From: Musa acuminata AAA Group
Taxonomy: Eukaryota; Streptophyta; Magnoliopsida; Zingiberales; Musaceae
DNA length: 64,000 nt
Assembly: GCF_036884655.1 (NCBI RefSeq)
Contig: NC_088354.1
Location: 19,431,001-19,495,000, forward strand
Direction of reading: 5' to 3'
Numbering within the stretch: position 1 is the first letter of the stretch; each line of letters begins with the position of its first letter. The position numbers and the translations under genes are program-made. Positions 36,654 through 48,475 of the stretch are shown one piece after another. Under the pieces are notes generated by a model. That model had not been told where the DNA came from, made no database searches, and worked only from the letters and a program-made list of their open reading frames with translations.

Positions 36654-38890
36654 TGTTGAATCTCGTATTTTGATGATGAAACTACTTGATATATGTTTAT
36701 GATTTAATATGCGTTTTGAGTGACGCAGGATGCTTTGATCAGGATGAGACAATTAAAGCAGGAACATGTCAGAAGATTGGACGTCGGGCCGGTGGATCGG
36801 TCGACGTATCGACAGAAGGCTTCGGGCCGTGGACTCGGGCATCGGGCCAAGAAGAGCGGTTATTGTGCCAAGGATATCGGAGTTGCGGAGTCAACTGGCC
36901 GATTGGGCAATAGGCCGCAGGAGAGGACGATGCGCCGAAGAATCAGACGAAGCGTCGAGGGACCAATGACATGCCGGACAACTTGGTTAATTGCTTAGGA
37001 TTAATTGTCTCGATCGAAGTGTTTGTTTTAAGTGTGCAGGATTAACTACGATGAAAGTTAGACAAGCAGCAGGAGTTGTGCCGGAGTCAAGTTCATGATC
37101 ACATTGGGAGTTCGAGAGTTCGACGGAAGTTCGGACGGTCATTGGAGGTTCTGCGAGAACAGATCCGAGAAGTCCAGAAGCTTACCAAGCGAAGCTCGTC
37201 GGAACTTGCCAAGTGGATCGTCGCAAAGTCCAAGAGTTTGCCGGAAGTCCGCAGGAGCATCACCGAGGGTTCATCGGATGATCGACGGAAGTTCGCCGGA
37301 AACTCGCCGGAAGAAGCGATTGACGCACCGAAGCAAAGCTGCAGAAATTGTCTTAGATCTAATCGTAGTTAGCACGTTGATTAAGTTGGAAAATGGGAGG
37401 TGATCCCATTAACTTAATCTTGGGCCAATTGGGCCCGAATTCGGACTGGTTTGGGCCAAGTTTGGGGCCCAACCAGTGATCTGGAATAGTGCCAGGAGGT
37501 GCAACCGCCCAGGCCAGGAGGTGGCACCGCCTGGGCTAAGCCTCCCAGCGAGACTGGGCGGTGCAACCTCCCCAGCCAGGAGGTGGCACCGCCTGAGCTC
37601 AATCTTCGAGCAAGACTGGGTGGTGCAACCTCCCTGACAGAGAGGTGGCACCGCCTGAGCTCAGTCTTCGAGCAAGACTGAGCGGTGCAACCTCCCTGAC
37701 AGAGAGGTGGCACCGCCTGAGCTCGGTCTTCGAGCTCTGCCAGGCGGTGCAACCTCTCCAGTCGGGAGGTGCAACCGCCTGATCCCGGAATTCCGGGATT
37801 TGATCGTTTTGAGCTCCAAATTTGAATTGGGTTGGGGCCTATAAATACCCCACCCATTCAGCACTGAGATAGCAAGAACTTACCCGAAATCTTGATCTTT
37901 TCAGTGGTTCTTAGAGCTCAAAACTGCTAGTTTTCCTCCTTCTGTTCTTCAAGTTTGAGTTGTAAAGAGAGGAGAGAAAACATCTGTAAGGGTTGTCTCC
38001 TAAGCCCGTCAAAAGGAGTGAATCTGTAAGAGGGTAGTTGGCCTTTGCCTATTGAAGGAAGGCCTCTAGTTGACGTCGGTAACCTCATCGGTGGAGGAAG
38101 CCAAAAGTGGAGTAGGTCAAGACTGACCGAACCACTCTAAATCTCTGGTTTGCGTTTATTTTGAGCACTTTATCATTACTGCAAACCTCCTACATAGCTA
38201 CTGCTCTTTGTGCTTTTACGAACGAATTCTGTGCAGTTTACGTTTACGTCTTAATTCCATCTACAAACTGCAAACTGTCTCTCTGCGCTTTTACGAATGA
38301 GTTCTGTGTAGTTTACGTTTACGTCTTGATTTCACTTACAACTGCAAACTGTCTTCTGCGCTTTTTTTTAAGGACAAGGTTCTGTGCAGTTTACGTTTAC
38401 GTCTTGATTTCATTTACAACGGCAAACTGTCTTCTGCGCTTTTACGAACAAGGTTCTGTGCAGTTTACGTTTACATCTTGATTTCATTTAGAACTGCAAA
38501 CTGTCATCTGCGTTTAGACGCAAACTGCGTTTAGACGCAAACTGCGTTTAGACGTAAACTGCGCTTAGACGCAAACTGCGTTTAGACGCAAATTGCGTTT
38601 AGATGTAAACTGCGTTTAGACGTAAACTGCGCTTAGACGCAAACTGTGTTTAGACGCAAACTGCGCTTAGACGCAAACTGTGTTTAGACGCAAACTGTGT
38701 TTAGACGCAAACTGCGCTTAGACGCAATCTGCGCTTAGACGCAAACTGCACTCAGATACAAACTGTGAATCAGCTTTTGCATCATAATAGTTTCTATCGA
38801 ACGAACGTAGCTTTCGGTTTTAATCGCTGTAAAATTTCCGCTGCACTAATTCACCCCCCCCCCCCCCTCTTAGTGCTCTCGATCCTAACA
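36654..38890 (+). repeat. 3' LTR of S2
   Basis: 2237 bp, nearly identical to the 5' LTR. It lacks 18 bases near 36,765 that lie between two GGAACAT repeats in the 5' copy, consistent with a repeat-mediated deletion. TATAAATA is at 37,840-37,847, the 17-bp array at about 38,508-38,756, and a C tract at 38,854-38,868. Confidence 0.92.
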
Positions 38891-39539
38891 AAAGATGCAT
38901 TTTATGAGCAGTTCTTTCCTGATTCAGTTCGCTTTGAGAAACAACAAGAGTTCCTTAGCATCCACCAATGAAATAGAACTGTAATGGAATATGATCATCA
39001 TTTCACTGAGTTGGCTCAATTCTCTCCACATATTGCTTTTAATGAAAGTCAAAGAGCTCGTCATTTTGAGAGGGGACTTCGATCATCAATTAGAAAGTCT
39101 ATTGCAGTACTGATTTTACCAACATATGCTGAAGTGTTAAATCGAGCTTTGGTGGTAGAGAAATTGGATAATGAATTACAACAAGCAAAGGATCGAAAGT
39201 GACCTTTTAGTGCTGCACCATTTACGTATGGGGGATCACATTCTGGACCCTCAAAGAAAGGAAAAGGCAAACAGTTCGGGCATCAACAAGCAGGAGCTCC
39301 TAGCAATCAAGTTGTTATAAGATGTTATTTCTGTGGGAAGACAGATCATGTTTCCACCTCATGCCCCATGGGACAACGCATATGTTTTTATTGTCAACAA
39401 CCCGGGCACATGTCGAAGGATTGCCCACGGAAGCAACATCAACGCCGAGCTCCACCCCAAACAACTGGACAACAATAGCTACGATTGAGAGAGGAAGGAC
39501 ATGCAAGAGTCTACGCACTGACTCACTAAGATGCTGAAG
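38891..39539 (+). pseudogene. gypsy F gag, C-terminal part
   Basis: It resumes the gag frame with FYEQFFPDSVRF and FTELAQFSPHIAF, then RARHFERGLR. A CCHC knuckle follows (CYFCGKTDHVSTSC and CFYCQQPGHMSKDC, two in tandem). In-frame stops lie at about 38,969, 39,200, 39,476 and 39,527. Gag packages element RNA. Confidence 0.85.
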
Positions 39540-40207
39540 CCTCGGGATCTATTATTAAAGGTATCATCACACTCTGTGGTATGCCAGCATCTATGCTTAT
39601 TGATTCTGGTTCTACGCATTCTTTTATATCACCTTGTTTTGCTATGAAACTGCATAAGAATCGTGAGACAATGAATAATGCATTAATGGTAGTAACACCA
39701 GTTGGAAACTCTTTGATAGTTGATCAGATATATAGAAACTGTGTTATTACTATTGAAAGTCACGATTTGCTAGTAGATCTTATTCTACTAGAATTTCAAG
39801 ATTTCGACGCTATCTTGGGTATGGACTGGCTTTCCGCATACCATGCAAGTGTCGATTGTTTTCGGAAGACTGTTACTTTCTCACCTCTAGATCAACCACC
39901 TTTCAAGTTCATCGGGATTCAAGAAAAGTTCCCTTCTATTATTTCAGCCTTGAGTGCTACCCAACTATTACTGAAGGGATGTCAGGGATACTTGGCCTTT
40001 ATTTCTAGAGAAGAATCTAAGAAGCCAGTATTAAAGGACATCCCCATTGTACGGGATTTTCCAGATGTTTTTCCTGAAGATCTACTTGCACTGCCACCAA
40101 ATAGATAGATTGAATTTACAATTGATCTTCTACCTGGTACTGCACCTATTTCTAAACCTCTATATAGAATGACACCAATTGAGTTGGAGGAGTTAAAGAA
40201 ACAGATC
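39540..40207 (+). pseudogene. gypsy F protease
   Basis: ASMLIDSGSTHSFIS holds the D-S-G active site, and FDAILGMDWLSAYHA is the second conserved segment (retropepsin-like, ILGMDWL). VVRDFPDVFPEDL-like sequence leads to the RT. A TAG at 40,106-40,108 interrupts the linker. Confidence 0.88.
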
Positions 40208-40216
40208 TAAGAGCTT

Positions 40217-42349
40217 TTGGACAAGGGTTTTATTCGACCTAGTATATCACCTTGGGGTGCCCCTGTCCTATTTGTGAAGAAGAAAGATGGATCTATGCGA
40301 CTATGCATCGATTATAGACAACTCAACCAAGTGACCATAAAGAATAAATATCCTCTTCCTCGAATAGATGACCTGTTTGATCAACTTCAAGGTACTCAGG
40401 TATACTCAAAGATTGATTTGAGATCCGGGTATCATCAACTAAAGATAAGGGAAGGAGACATACAGAAAACTGCCTTTAGAACAAGATATGGTCATTATGA
40501 ATTCTTAGTAATGCCTTTTGGACTCACAAATGCACCAGCTGCCTTCATGGATCTCATGAATAGGGTGTTCCACCCTTATCTCGATAAATTTGTAATTATG
40601 TTTATTGATGATATCTTGATCTACTCCAAAAGCATAGCAGAGCATGAACACCATCTTAAGACAGTTCTGGAAGTCCTGAGGCGAGAGAAACTATATGCCA
40701 AGTTAAGTAAGTATAACTTTTGGCTCAATGAAGTTATGTTTCTCGGTCATGTAATTTCGAGCGCTGGCATATCTGTTGACCCTCACAAGATTGAAGCTAT
40801 GATAAAATGGAAGCAACCTTCTAATGTTTCAGAGATTAGAAGCTTCTTGGGTTTGGCTGGATACTATAGAAGATTCGTAGAAGGCTTTTCAAAAATAGCA
40901 GCACCATTGACCAAGTTGACACAAAAGAACATAAAATTCATGTGGGATGATAAATGTCAACAAAGTTTTCAAGAATTGAAGAAGAAATTAACCAGTGCTC
41001 CAATCTTGGTGATTCCTTCAAGGGGAGAAGGTTTTGTAGTGTATAGTGATGCCTCACTACAAGGGCTTGGTTGCGTTCTAATGCAAAACGAGAGGGTAGT
41101 TGCTTATGCATCAAGGCAATTAAAGCCTCATGAAAAGAACTATCCTACTCATGACTTAGAACTAGCAGCTATCATTTTTGCACTGAAAATTTGGAGGCAT
41201 TATCTATATGGACAGACTTTCGAAATCTTCACAGATCATAAGAGTCTCAAATATATTTTCACACAGAAAGATTTAAATATAAGACAAAGAAGGTGGTTGG
41301 ACTTTCTAAAGGATTATGATTTTAATATCAACTACCATCCTGGGAAAGCTAATGTAGTTGCTGATGCCTTAAGCAGAAATACCTACAGTCTTGTAGCCTA
41401 TATGAATATTCAAAGGAATTCTATGATAACGGAGTTAGCAGACTTAAAACTTAAACTTTTATCGGAGACAAATAAAGGTTTTCTTGTGTGTTTGATGGCA
41501 CAATCATTTTTGGTGGAAAAGGTTAAAGAAGGTCAAAAGGAAGATACATATCTTCAAATGATAGTTAAGGAAATAGCTCAAGGATCTAGACCTGAATTCC
41601 TCCAAGCCGAAGATGGTTCTATTACATTCCACAATCGACTTTGTGTTCCCGAAAGCCATCCAGTAAAGATGCAATTATTAGAGGAGGCACATAGATCAAA
41701 ATTTAATATCCATCCCGGGACTATTAAGATGTATCGAGATTTACGCCAAAACTATTGGTGGCATGGTATGAAGAGAGATATAGCAGAGTTTGTTTCTGAA
41801 TGTCTAATATGTCAACAGGTGAAGATAGAACATCGAGTACCTGCGGGAAAGTTGCAAAGGATTTCGATTCCTGAATGGAAGTGGGAGCAAGTCACTATGG
41901 ATTTTGTGAAAGGATATGATGAAATTTGGGTAATAGTAGACAGACTTACTAAATATGCTCACTTCCTTCCTATTAATAAGAAGTATTCATTGGATAAACT
42001 AGCAAGCTTATATATTAAGGAAATCATTCGATATTATGGGGTGCCAGTTAGCATTATCTCAGATAGAGATCCAAGATTCACCTCCAAATTTTGGGGAAGT
42101 CTACAAAAATCTTTGGGCACGCAGTTAAAGTTTAGAACAGCCTTTCACCCCCAAACTGATGGTCAATCTGAAAGGACAATACAAACTCTTGAAGATCTCT
42201 TAAGAGCATGTGCTTTGGACTTTGGTGGGAGTTGGGATATGCACTTACATCTAATTGAGTTTTCTTATAATAATAGTTACCACTCTAGCATACAGATGGC
42301 TCCATTTGAAGCTCTTTATGGAAGAAAGTGCAGATCACCTGTATATTAG
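40217..42349 (+). CDS. gypsy F reverse transcriptase, RNase H and integrase (open part of a broken polyprotein)
   Basis: A 710-codon open stretch. [51 protein letters not shown] and FIDDILIYS (the YxDD box has Phe first). RNase [35 protein letters not shown] and [10 protein letters not shown]. Integrase: an H2C2 zinc domain ([11 protein letters not shown] to CLICQQVK), then core motifs [20 protein letters not shown] and [20 protein letters not shown]. It begins after a TAA (40,208) and ends at a TAG (42,347), both in the pol frame. The catalytic residues look present, but the polyprotein is cut several times. Confidence 0.93.
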   Translation: MDKGFIRPSISPWGAPVLFVKKKDGSMRLCIDYRQLNQVTIKNKYPLPRIDDLFDQLQGTQVYSKIDLRSGYHQLKIREGDIQKTAFRTRYGHYEFLVMPFGLTNAPAAFMDLMNRVFHPYLDKFVIMFIDDILIYSKSIAEHEHHLKTVLEVLRREKLYAKLSKYNFWLNEVMFLGHVISSAGISVDPHKIEAMIKWKQPSNVSEIRSFLGLAGYYRRFVEGFSKIAAPLTKLTQKNIKFMWDDKCQQSFQELKKKLTSAPILVIPSRGEGFVVYSDASLQGLGCVLMQNERVVAYASRQLKPHEKNYPTHDLELAAIIFALKIWRHYLYGQTFEIFTDHKSLKYIFTQKDLNIRQRRWLDFLKDYDFNINYHPGKANVVADALSRNTYSLVAYMNIQRNSMITELADLKLKLLSETNKGFLVCLMAQSFLVEKVKEGQKEDTYLQMIVKEIAQGSRPEFLQAEDGSITFHNRLCVPESHPVKMQLLEEAHRSKFNIHPGTIKMYRDLRQNYWWHGMKRDIAEFVSECLICQQVKIEHRVPAGKLQRISIPEWKWEQVTMDFVKGYDEIWVIVDRLTKYAHFLPINKKYSLDKLASLYIKEIIRYYGVPVSIISDRDPRFTSKFWGSLQKSLGTQLKFRTAFHPQTDGQSERTIQTLEDLLRACALDFGGSWDMHLHLIEFSYNNSYHSSIQMAPFEALYGRKCRSPVY

Positions 42350-42895
42350 GATGAGGTGGGAGAATGGAAGCTTTTGGGGCCTCAGTTAATTCAAAAAGAT
42401 GCTGATAATATTCGAATTATACGCCAAAGATTATTAACAACTCAAAGTCGTCAGAAAAGTTATGCAGATCGAAGGCGAAGAGATCTAGAGTTCGAAGTTG
42501 GTGAGCACGTCTTCTTAAAGGTGTCGCCAACCAAGGGAGTTATGAGATTTGGTCAAAGGGGAAAGTTAGCCCTAAGATTTATTGGCCCATTTGAGATCTT
42601 ACAAAAGGTTGGGCCTGTAGCATACAGATTGGCATTGCCCCCGGCTTTGGCTAGCATCCATGATGTATTCCACGTATCAATGCTTCGAAGATATATCAGG
42701 GATCCATCACATGTCATATCTTACCAACCTCTACAATTACGAGATGATGCCACTTTTAGAAAACAACCAACCCAGATCTTGGAAAGAAAAGAACATGTTC
42801 TAAGGAACAAAATTATACCTTTGGTAAAGATTTGTTGGCAACACCATTCAGACCAAGAGGCAACATGGGAAAGAGAAGAAGATATGCGAGAATAG
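42350..42895 (+). pseudogene. gypsy F integrase C-terminus and chromodomain-like end
   Basis: After the TAG the frame continues with the integrase C-terminal GPFEILQKVGPVAYRLALP and HDVFHVSMLRRY. It ends with IIPLVKICWQHH and EATWEREEDM, the chromodomain signature of plant chromoviruses. Such domains are known to steer integration to particular chromatin. Confidence 0.85.
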
Positions 42896-42948
42896 TATCC
42901 TCATCTATTCTATTAAGGTAAGCTAAATTTGGGGACCAAATTTTCTAT

Positions 42949-42961
42949 AGGAGGGGAGAAA
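42949..42961 (+). other. Polypurine tract of F
   Basis: AGGAGGGGAGAAA directly before the 3' LTR. Confidence 0.85.
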
Positions 42962-45077
42962 TGTAATCACATCAAATATTTAAGTTAGGAATTGATTTTC
43001 TTTCCTTACTTGTTATTATAATTTAAGGAAATCCTAATCTACTTCCTTGTTTGTTGATATGAATTAAGGAAATAACTAGTAAGTATTCCAAATATGATGA
43101 TATCATATTTGTTAGTATATTAAATGAAAATAATTTATATTAAATAAATACGAAAATTAAAATTTATTTCCCTTAATAGAGGCTCACCTCCTCCTATTTA
43201 AAGGGGAGGGATCTCTCTCTTTCGTTCCTCACCTAGTCGAGCCTGGCAGCGGGAGGAACGAGGAGTTACACCCTGTTGACAAGAGGTAGGTTTCCCTGCC
43301 TTTCTTAAATTTAAAAGTTTTAGTTTTTATTTTGATTCTTGAATGTTGAAAGCTTTTAGTTTGAAAAAAAAAAAAAGTTTATCAATTCTTTAAATGTTAA
43401 ATTTTTTATTATTACATTAAAGCAATCACTTGTATAATGTTGACCCATGATTAAGTTTTTATTGTAGATTTAAAGATGTTAAAAATTTATATGTTTTATC
43501 TGATATTTCCTGATATTACTGTTTATCTTTAATCTTATCTGGATTAAAATATTATTAGATTAAAATATATTATCTAAAATCTTTTGTGATATTCATTAAT
43601 TTGAAATTTAAAATATGCTATTCTGAATGATTTAGAATTTGACTAGAATATATTGAAATTTTATATGTATTGAAAGCATGATTTTTATGTGAATTTAGAA
43701 GGTTATTTCATTATATTAAAGTTTATGTCTTTTAATGTATTATGATTTCCATTTAAATTAGAATATTATTTCCTTATTTTAAAGCTTATCTTCTTGTCTA
43801 TCATTCAATGCGTTATTATGTTTTTTGTTTATATTGCTAATGAATATATGTTGCGGTATGAAATTATATATTATTTGGATTGAAATTGCTCACAGGCCAG
43901 GCCTAACCCATAGGTCAGGCCACAGCCTATTGGATATGCCTAATCAGATTAGGCCCAGCCCGTAGGCCAGGCCCAACCCACGGATCAGGCCTTGGCCCAT
44001 AGGCTAACCCAGCCTAACCATCATGGGCGGTCACATGCGATGCACATGACCAGTCCATGGGCCAAGGCTGGGCCAGCTTTATGTGATGCATGCCCAGTCA
44101 TGTATAATGCACATGACTAGTAGATGAGCTGGCTTAATCTAGCTCAATATTATTGTTGGATTTGAGCCCAAGTATTGATTGAACTAAACTAGGCTTGATT
44201 AGTCTAGATCAATTCAGGGTGATTCCAAATTGATTGACTTATTCAAGTTAGTTTAACCTAAATTGAACCTAATCTAATCTAAATTATACTAGTCTAGGGT
44301 GGTTCCAGACCAGTTAAATAAGGATTAGAGATCAGTTCAGTTAGGTCCTAGTAAATTGAGTTCAATTGGATCAATTGAGGGCTAAATTGTATTATTTGGT
44401 ATTGATGATATTTGAAAGAAATATTTAAATGTGTTATTTCATCCCTATATGGACATGACTAGTGTGAGATTATGTTATTTCCCTGCTAAGGGCAGATAGG
44501 GTGATTCCCTTCGGGGATTAGTGGGCCGTCAGACGTGGCGGTTGGACGGTTCCTCCATCCGCTGTTGGGAGGAACGTGTCCCCACTTTGGCGGGTGTGGG
44601 ACACCACTCCATCCGCTGTTGGGAGTGTGATATGAGTTTCCCTCCATCCGCTGTTGGGAGAGCACAAACTCATCCCGTAGGATAAAGCCTCTCCATCCGC
44701 TGTTGGGGGAGTGCTCCTTCGGGTATTTGATATACGCCAATGGGATGATTGATTGAATTTTGGTCATGTATTTATCTTGATTTGACTTTTGGGGTTCCTA
44801 CTCAGCGTTGCTGAATTTTCTTTGTTTTTGATTTTCAGAGCAGCCTCCCTCTAGTACTAAATCGGATTCCAGTGGAGAGCAGACCTTCCTCTATCGCTAG
44901 GTAGAGCCACTAGGATGACTCTTGAAGTTAACATCACTATGTTTACTTTTCTATTTGTAATTTGATGAATAAATGAATTGTAATAAATGGTTATAGATGA
45001 TGAATAAAGTGATGTTTCTCTGTTTGGCCTGTGTGGAAATAAATAAATAAATAAATAAAAAAATTCAGGATGTGACA
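42962..45077 (+). repeat. 3' LTR of F
   Basis: 2116 bp, the same ends as the 5' LTR and only scattered substitutions. A 21-base deletion near 44,380 removes a repeat present in the 5' copy. The four CTCCATCCGCTGTTGGGAG repeats recur at 44,552-44,710. Confidence 0.93.
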
Positions 45078-45082
45078 ATTAG
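45078..45082. other. Target-site duplication of F, right copy (ATTAG)
   Basis: Exact repeat of 25,737-25,741. Confidence 0.95.
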
Positions 45083-45673
45083 AGACCCAATGAGTTCTTC
45101 AAGAGGGAATGTTTTAAGGTCTTTGGCCTCTTGAATGGCCGTAACTTTTGGATCCCAACTTTCAGGGAGGGATCTTAAGATTTTAGTTACTAGTTCAAAG
45201 TTAGTAAAATCTTTACCAAGAGCTTTGAGTCCATTGATGACATCCGTAAACCGGGTGTACATGTCTCCGATGGACTCACTTGGTTTTATTCGGAAAAGTT
45301 CGTAAGAGTGCACAAGGATGTTGATTTTGGACTCTTTCACTCGGCTAGTGCCTTCATGAGTGACCTCAAGAGTTCTCCAAATATCAAAAGCCGAATCATA
45401 AATTGAAACACGATTAAATTCATTTTTGTCTAGTGCACAAAACAAGGCATTCATAGCCTTTGCATTTAAAGCAAAAACCTTCTTCTCCGATTCATTCCAT
45501 TCGCTCATCGGAAGAGAAGATTTTTGAAATCCGTTTTCAACAATAGTCCAAAGCTCGAAATCCATGGAAATGAGGAAGATCCTCATACGAGTCTTCCAAT
45601 AAGTATAATCCGACCCATTAAACAAGGGTGGACGTGTGATAGAATGACCCTCATGTATGCCGGAGTAAGCCAT
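45083..45673 (-). pseudogene. copia E gag, N-terminal part
   Basis: It starts MAYSGIHEGHSITRPP and has SDYTYWKTRMRIFLIS, LNAKAMNALFCALDKNEF and DMYTRFTDVINGLKALGK, closely similar to the Gags of S2 and S3. The frame is open until F. The remaining part lies at 24,752-25,741. Confidence 0.9.
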
Positions 45674-45707
45674 CTCTCTTGGGTATCAAACCAAATATGA
45701 GAGTGAG

Positions 45708-45724
45708 CCTAGCTCTGATACCAA
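45708..45724 (-). other. Primer-binding site of E
   Basis: TTGGTATCAGAGC on the - strand right after the 5' LTR, initiator tRNA-Met type. Confidence 0.85.
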
Positions 45725-45725
45725 T

Positions 45726-46884
45726 TATTAGGATCGAAGCGGCACTAAGGGGGGGGGGGGGGGGGGGGGGTGAATTAGTGCAGCGGATTAAAACGTTGGT
45801 TTCGACAAATCTTTCGTACGATAAGAACGGAACTTGAAAAGCTTAACTTGAAAGCATATTCTTAAAGTTGTGCAGCAAAGGTAATAAGGAAATAAAGCAT
45901 ATAAGTAGGTTTGCAGTAATGTAAATAGCAATAATGAAATGCAAACCAGAGATCGCACCGATTTTAGAGTGGTTCGGTCAAATGACCTACATCCACTTGC
46001 GAGGCCCCTCTTTGATGAGGCTCCCACCTTCCACTAGCAAATCTCTTGAAATGGAAGGGCAAATACCCCTCTTACAACTTTTTACAAGCAGTTCAACCTC
46101 TTACAAATTTTCAGCAAGAAAGAAGGAGGAGAACACTCTAGCAAATTGAAAACAAGACTTGCTAAGACTTTCTAAGACTTTTCTCTCAATCAATTGTTTC
46201 TCTAAAAGTTGTAATCTCAACTGAGATTTGAGGGGTATTTATAGGCCTCAAGAGGACTCAAATTTAGGCTCCAAAATTTGAATTCTCTTTGGGTTCCCGA
46301 TGCTGGCGGTGCCACCGCTTGTCACTATCAGACATTGACAGTGTTGGGCAGTGCCACCGCTAGACTCTTCGGTTCACTGTTTGGGCTTCAAATTTAGCCC
46401 AAACCAAGTCTAATTTTGGGCCCAGTTGGCCCCTAACCAGGATATAGGATTATCTCTTAATCCTAATCCTAATTATAAGTGAACTACATAACAAAACACA
46501 TCCTAAGCAAGCTTTCAACCATGAATGTCGAGTCTTTTTTCGGCGAGCTTTCCGACGAACTTCTTCCGACGGACTCCCAGCAAGCTCCCGAACTTGTGAT
46601 GACTTTAACGAGTAGTCGAGCCTTCTCGGTGATCTCCGTGAACCTCCGACGATCTCTTCGGCGAACTTCCAAAAATTCCGACAGGTTCCCGATTTCTTCT
46701 CGATTGGTTCTGGCAGCATCTCTGACAATTCTTCGGACTCTTAAACGTCCATCAAACTTGACTCCGGTATTCTTGCTTTGTATTTTCTGGTTATCGTAGT
46801 TAATCCTGCACACTTAGCTCAATAATATGGATTAGATCAATTAACCCATCAATTGATTTTATCATCAAAATCCGAGATTCAACA
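45726..46884 (-). repeat. 5' LTR of E
   Basis: 1159 bp. On the + strand it begins TATTAGGATC, where the 3' LTR has TGTTAGGATC, so the terminal CA is mutated. TATAAATA is on the - strand at 46,236-46,243. The G homopolymer is at about 45,750-45,770. It has one inverted GGTGCCACCGC segment fewer than the 3' LTR. Confidence 0.9.
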
Positions 46885-47009
46885 ATATATGTTTATATGC
46901 AATAGTTATAAAGTGATATATGCCAAAATATAATAAGCAAAATGATTCTTTATCAAGTCACATTTGTCATCACTCACGTGATTGGCTAGTTGGGCACTTA
47001 TGACTAGTA
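46885..47009 (-). repeat. 3' LTR of D, second part
   Basis: It matches 61,560-61,675, the U3 end of the 5' LTR of D, and starts with the E TSD (46,885-46,889). The outer end reads TAGTA where the 5' LTR has TAGCA. A PPT (AAGTGGGAGAT on the - strand) adjoins it at about 47,010-47,020. Confidence 0.88.
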
Positions 47010-47023
47010 ATCTCCCACTTGAC

Positions 47024-48475
47024 CTAAAGCCAATCACCTATGTGTCTGATCCCTATTAGACCCCTGTGATGCTCAAAGACAATCTGAGACAACGACTTTG
47101 TCAGTGGATCTGTAATGTTATCTTCGGATGGAACTCTTTCCACCACTACATCTCCTCGGGTTACGATATCTCTGATAAGGTGGAACCTCCTCAGAACATG
47201 CTTAGATTTCTGATGAGACCTAGGTTCCTTCGCTTGAGCAATCGCCCCATTGTTGTCGCAATATAATGAGATCGGCTCCTCGCTACCCAGCACGACTCCC
47301 AAATCTATGATGAACTTCTTCAACCAGACTCCCTCCTTTGCTGCATCTAATACAGCAATGTACTCCGCCTCTGTGGTCGAGTCAGTAGTAGTATCTTTCT
47401 TGGAACTCTTCTAGTACACTGCTCCTCCATTCAAGGTGTACACATACCCTGAATTCGACTTGCTATCATCGACATCAGACTGAAAACTTGAGTCTGTGTA
47501 GCCCTCAACCTTAAGGCTATTACCTCCATATACTAGTAAAAGATCCTTAGTCCTTCTCAAGTACTTAAGGATACACTTTACTGCTTTCCAATGCTCCAAG
47601 CCTGGATCCGCTTGATACCTGCTCATGACACTCAAAGCATGTGCTATATTAGGCCTAGTATATAGCATGACATACATGATAGACCCTATTGCTGAGGCAT
47701 AAGGTATCATATCCATGTTCGCCCTTTCTTCTGGAGTCTTTGGGGACATACTCATAGAAAGCGATATCTCATGTCTCATCGGTACGAGACATCTCTTGGA
47801 ATTTTTCATGCCAAACATTTTGATAATGGTTTCTATGTACCTGGACTGGGACAAGCCAAGCATCCTCTTGGATCTATCTCTATAGATTCTAATCCCCAAG
47901 ATATAGGATGCTTCCCCTAAGTCCTTCATGGAGAAGTGTTTAGATAACCAAGTTTTTATTATAGATAGCATTCCTACGTCATTCCCAATGATTAGGATGT
48001 CATCCACATATAACACCAAAAAAGGTGATAGCGCACCCACTTACCTTCCTGTACACACAAGGCTCATCTTCGTTCTTAACGAAGTCATAAAATCTGATTG
48101 CCTCATCAAATCTTATGTTCCAACTTCGGGAAGCTTGCTTTAGTCCATAAATGGATCTAAGCAATCTACACACCTTATCTGGGCAGTTCTTGGACACTAA
48201 TCCCTCAGGTTGCATCATATACACCTCCTCCTCGAGGTTCCCATTGAGGAATGCGGTTTTCACATCCATCTGCCAGATCTCATAATCATAGTGTGCTGCA
48301 ATAGCCAATATAATTTTGATGGATTTCAGCATTGCTACGGGTGAGAAGTTTCGTCGTAGTCAACACCTTGCCTTTGACGATACCCCTTAGCCACTAGCCT
48401 TGTTTTATAGGTCTCTACCTTTCCATCTACTCCGATCTTTTTCTTAAAGATCCACTTGCAACCGATGGGTACAAT
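47024..48475 (-). pseudogene. copia D pol, RT and RNase H part
   Basis: Down the - strand: CKWIFKKKIGVDGKV and YRQRQGVDYDET, then QMDVKTAFLNGNLEEEVYM and YGLKQASRSWN, the catalytic YVDD (LYVDDILIIGND), and the RNase H part with DSKSNSGYVYTLNGG and SLYCDNNGAIAQAKEPRS. A frameshift near 48,330, another near 48,020 and a TAG at 47,411 break it. S3 is inserted directly before it. Confidence 0.88.
48471..48475. other. Target-site duplication of S3, left copy (ACAAT)
   Basis: It pairs with ATAAT at 55,941-55,945, one transition apart. The pol frame of D continues across the site, which supports the pairing. Confidence 0.8.

Larger units (their letters stand above)
28510..38890 (+). mobile_element. 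Element S2: gag-only, Sirevirus-derived LTR element with an internal duplication
   Basis: The order is 5' LTR, PBS, the first few gag codons, a second partial LTR, a second PBS, complete gag, a 3-kb non-coding tail, PPT and 3' LTR. It has no protease, integrase, RT or RNase H, so it must be moved by enzymes of another element. The two outer LTRs are nearly identical and the TSD is perfect, making it the youngest insertion in the stack. Confidence 0.9.
25742..45077 (+). mobile_element. Element F: Ty3/gypsy chromovirus-like retrotransposon containing S2
   Basis: The 5' LTR is 25,742-27,878, the PBS 27,887-27,898, the coding region 27,977-42,895 (interrupted by S2), the PPT 42,949-42,961 and the 3' LTR 42,962-45,077. 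The order protease, RT, RNase H, integrase is Ty3/gypsy. The C-terminal EATWEREEDMR motif is that of a chromodomain, which suggests a Tekay/Del-like chromovirus. It lies in opposite orientation to E. Without S2 it is about 9 kb. Confidence 0.92.
19466..46884 (-). mobile_element. Element E: Sirevirus-like Ty1/copia containing F
   Basis: The LTRs lie at 45,726-46,884 (5') and 19,466-20,658 (3'). The PBS is just below 45,726 and the PPT just above 20,658. Gag, protease, integrase, RT and RNase H follow in copia order on the - strand. Gypsy F interrupts gag. The run of PPT-like GGGGGAGA motifs upstream of the 3' LTR and the large two-knuckle Gag point to the Sirevirus lineage. Without F it is about 8.1 kb. 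Confidence 0.9.

Noticed and set aside
39540..42895. Possible endogenous pararetrovirus (caulimovirid) because of the protease-RT-RNase H order
   Set aside because: An integrase with H2C2 and DDE motifs, two LTRs, a PPT and a 5-bp TSD identify a Ty3/gypsy element. No movement-protein or coat-protein motif was seen.
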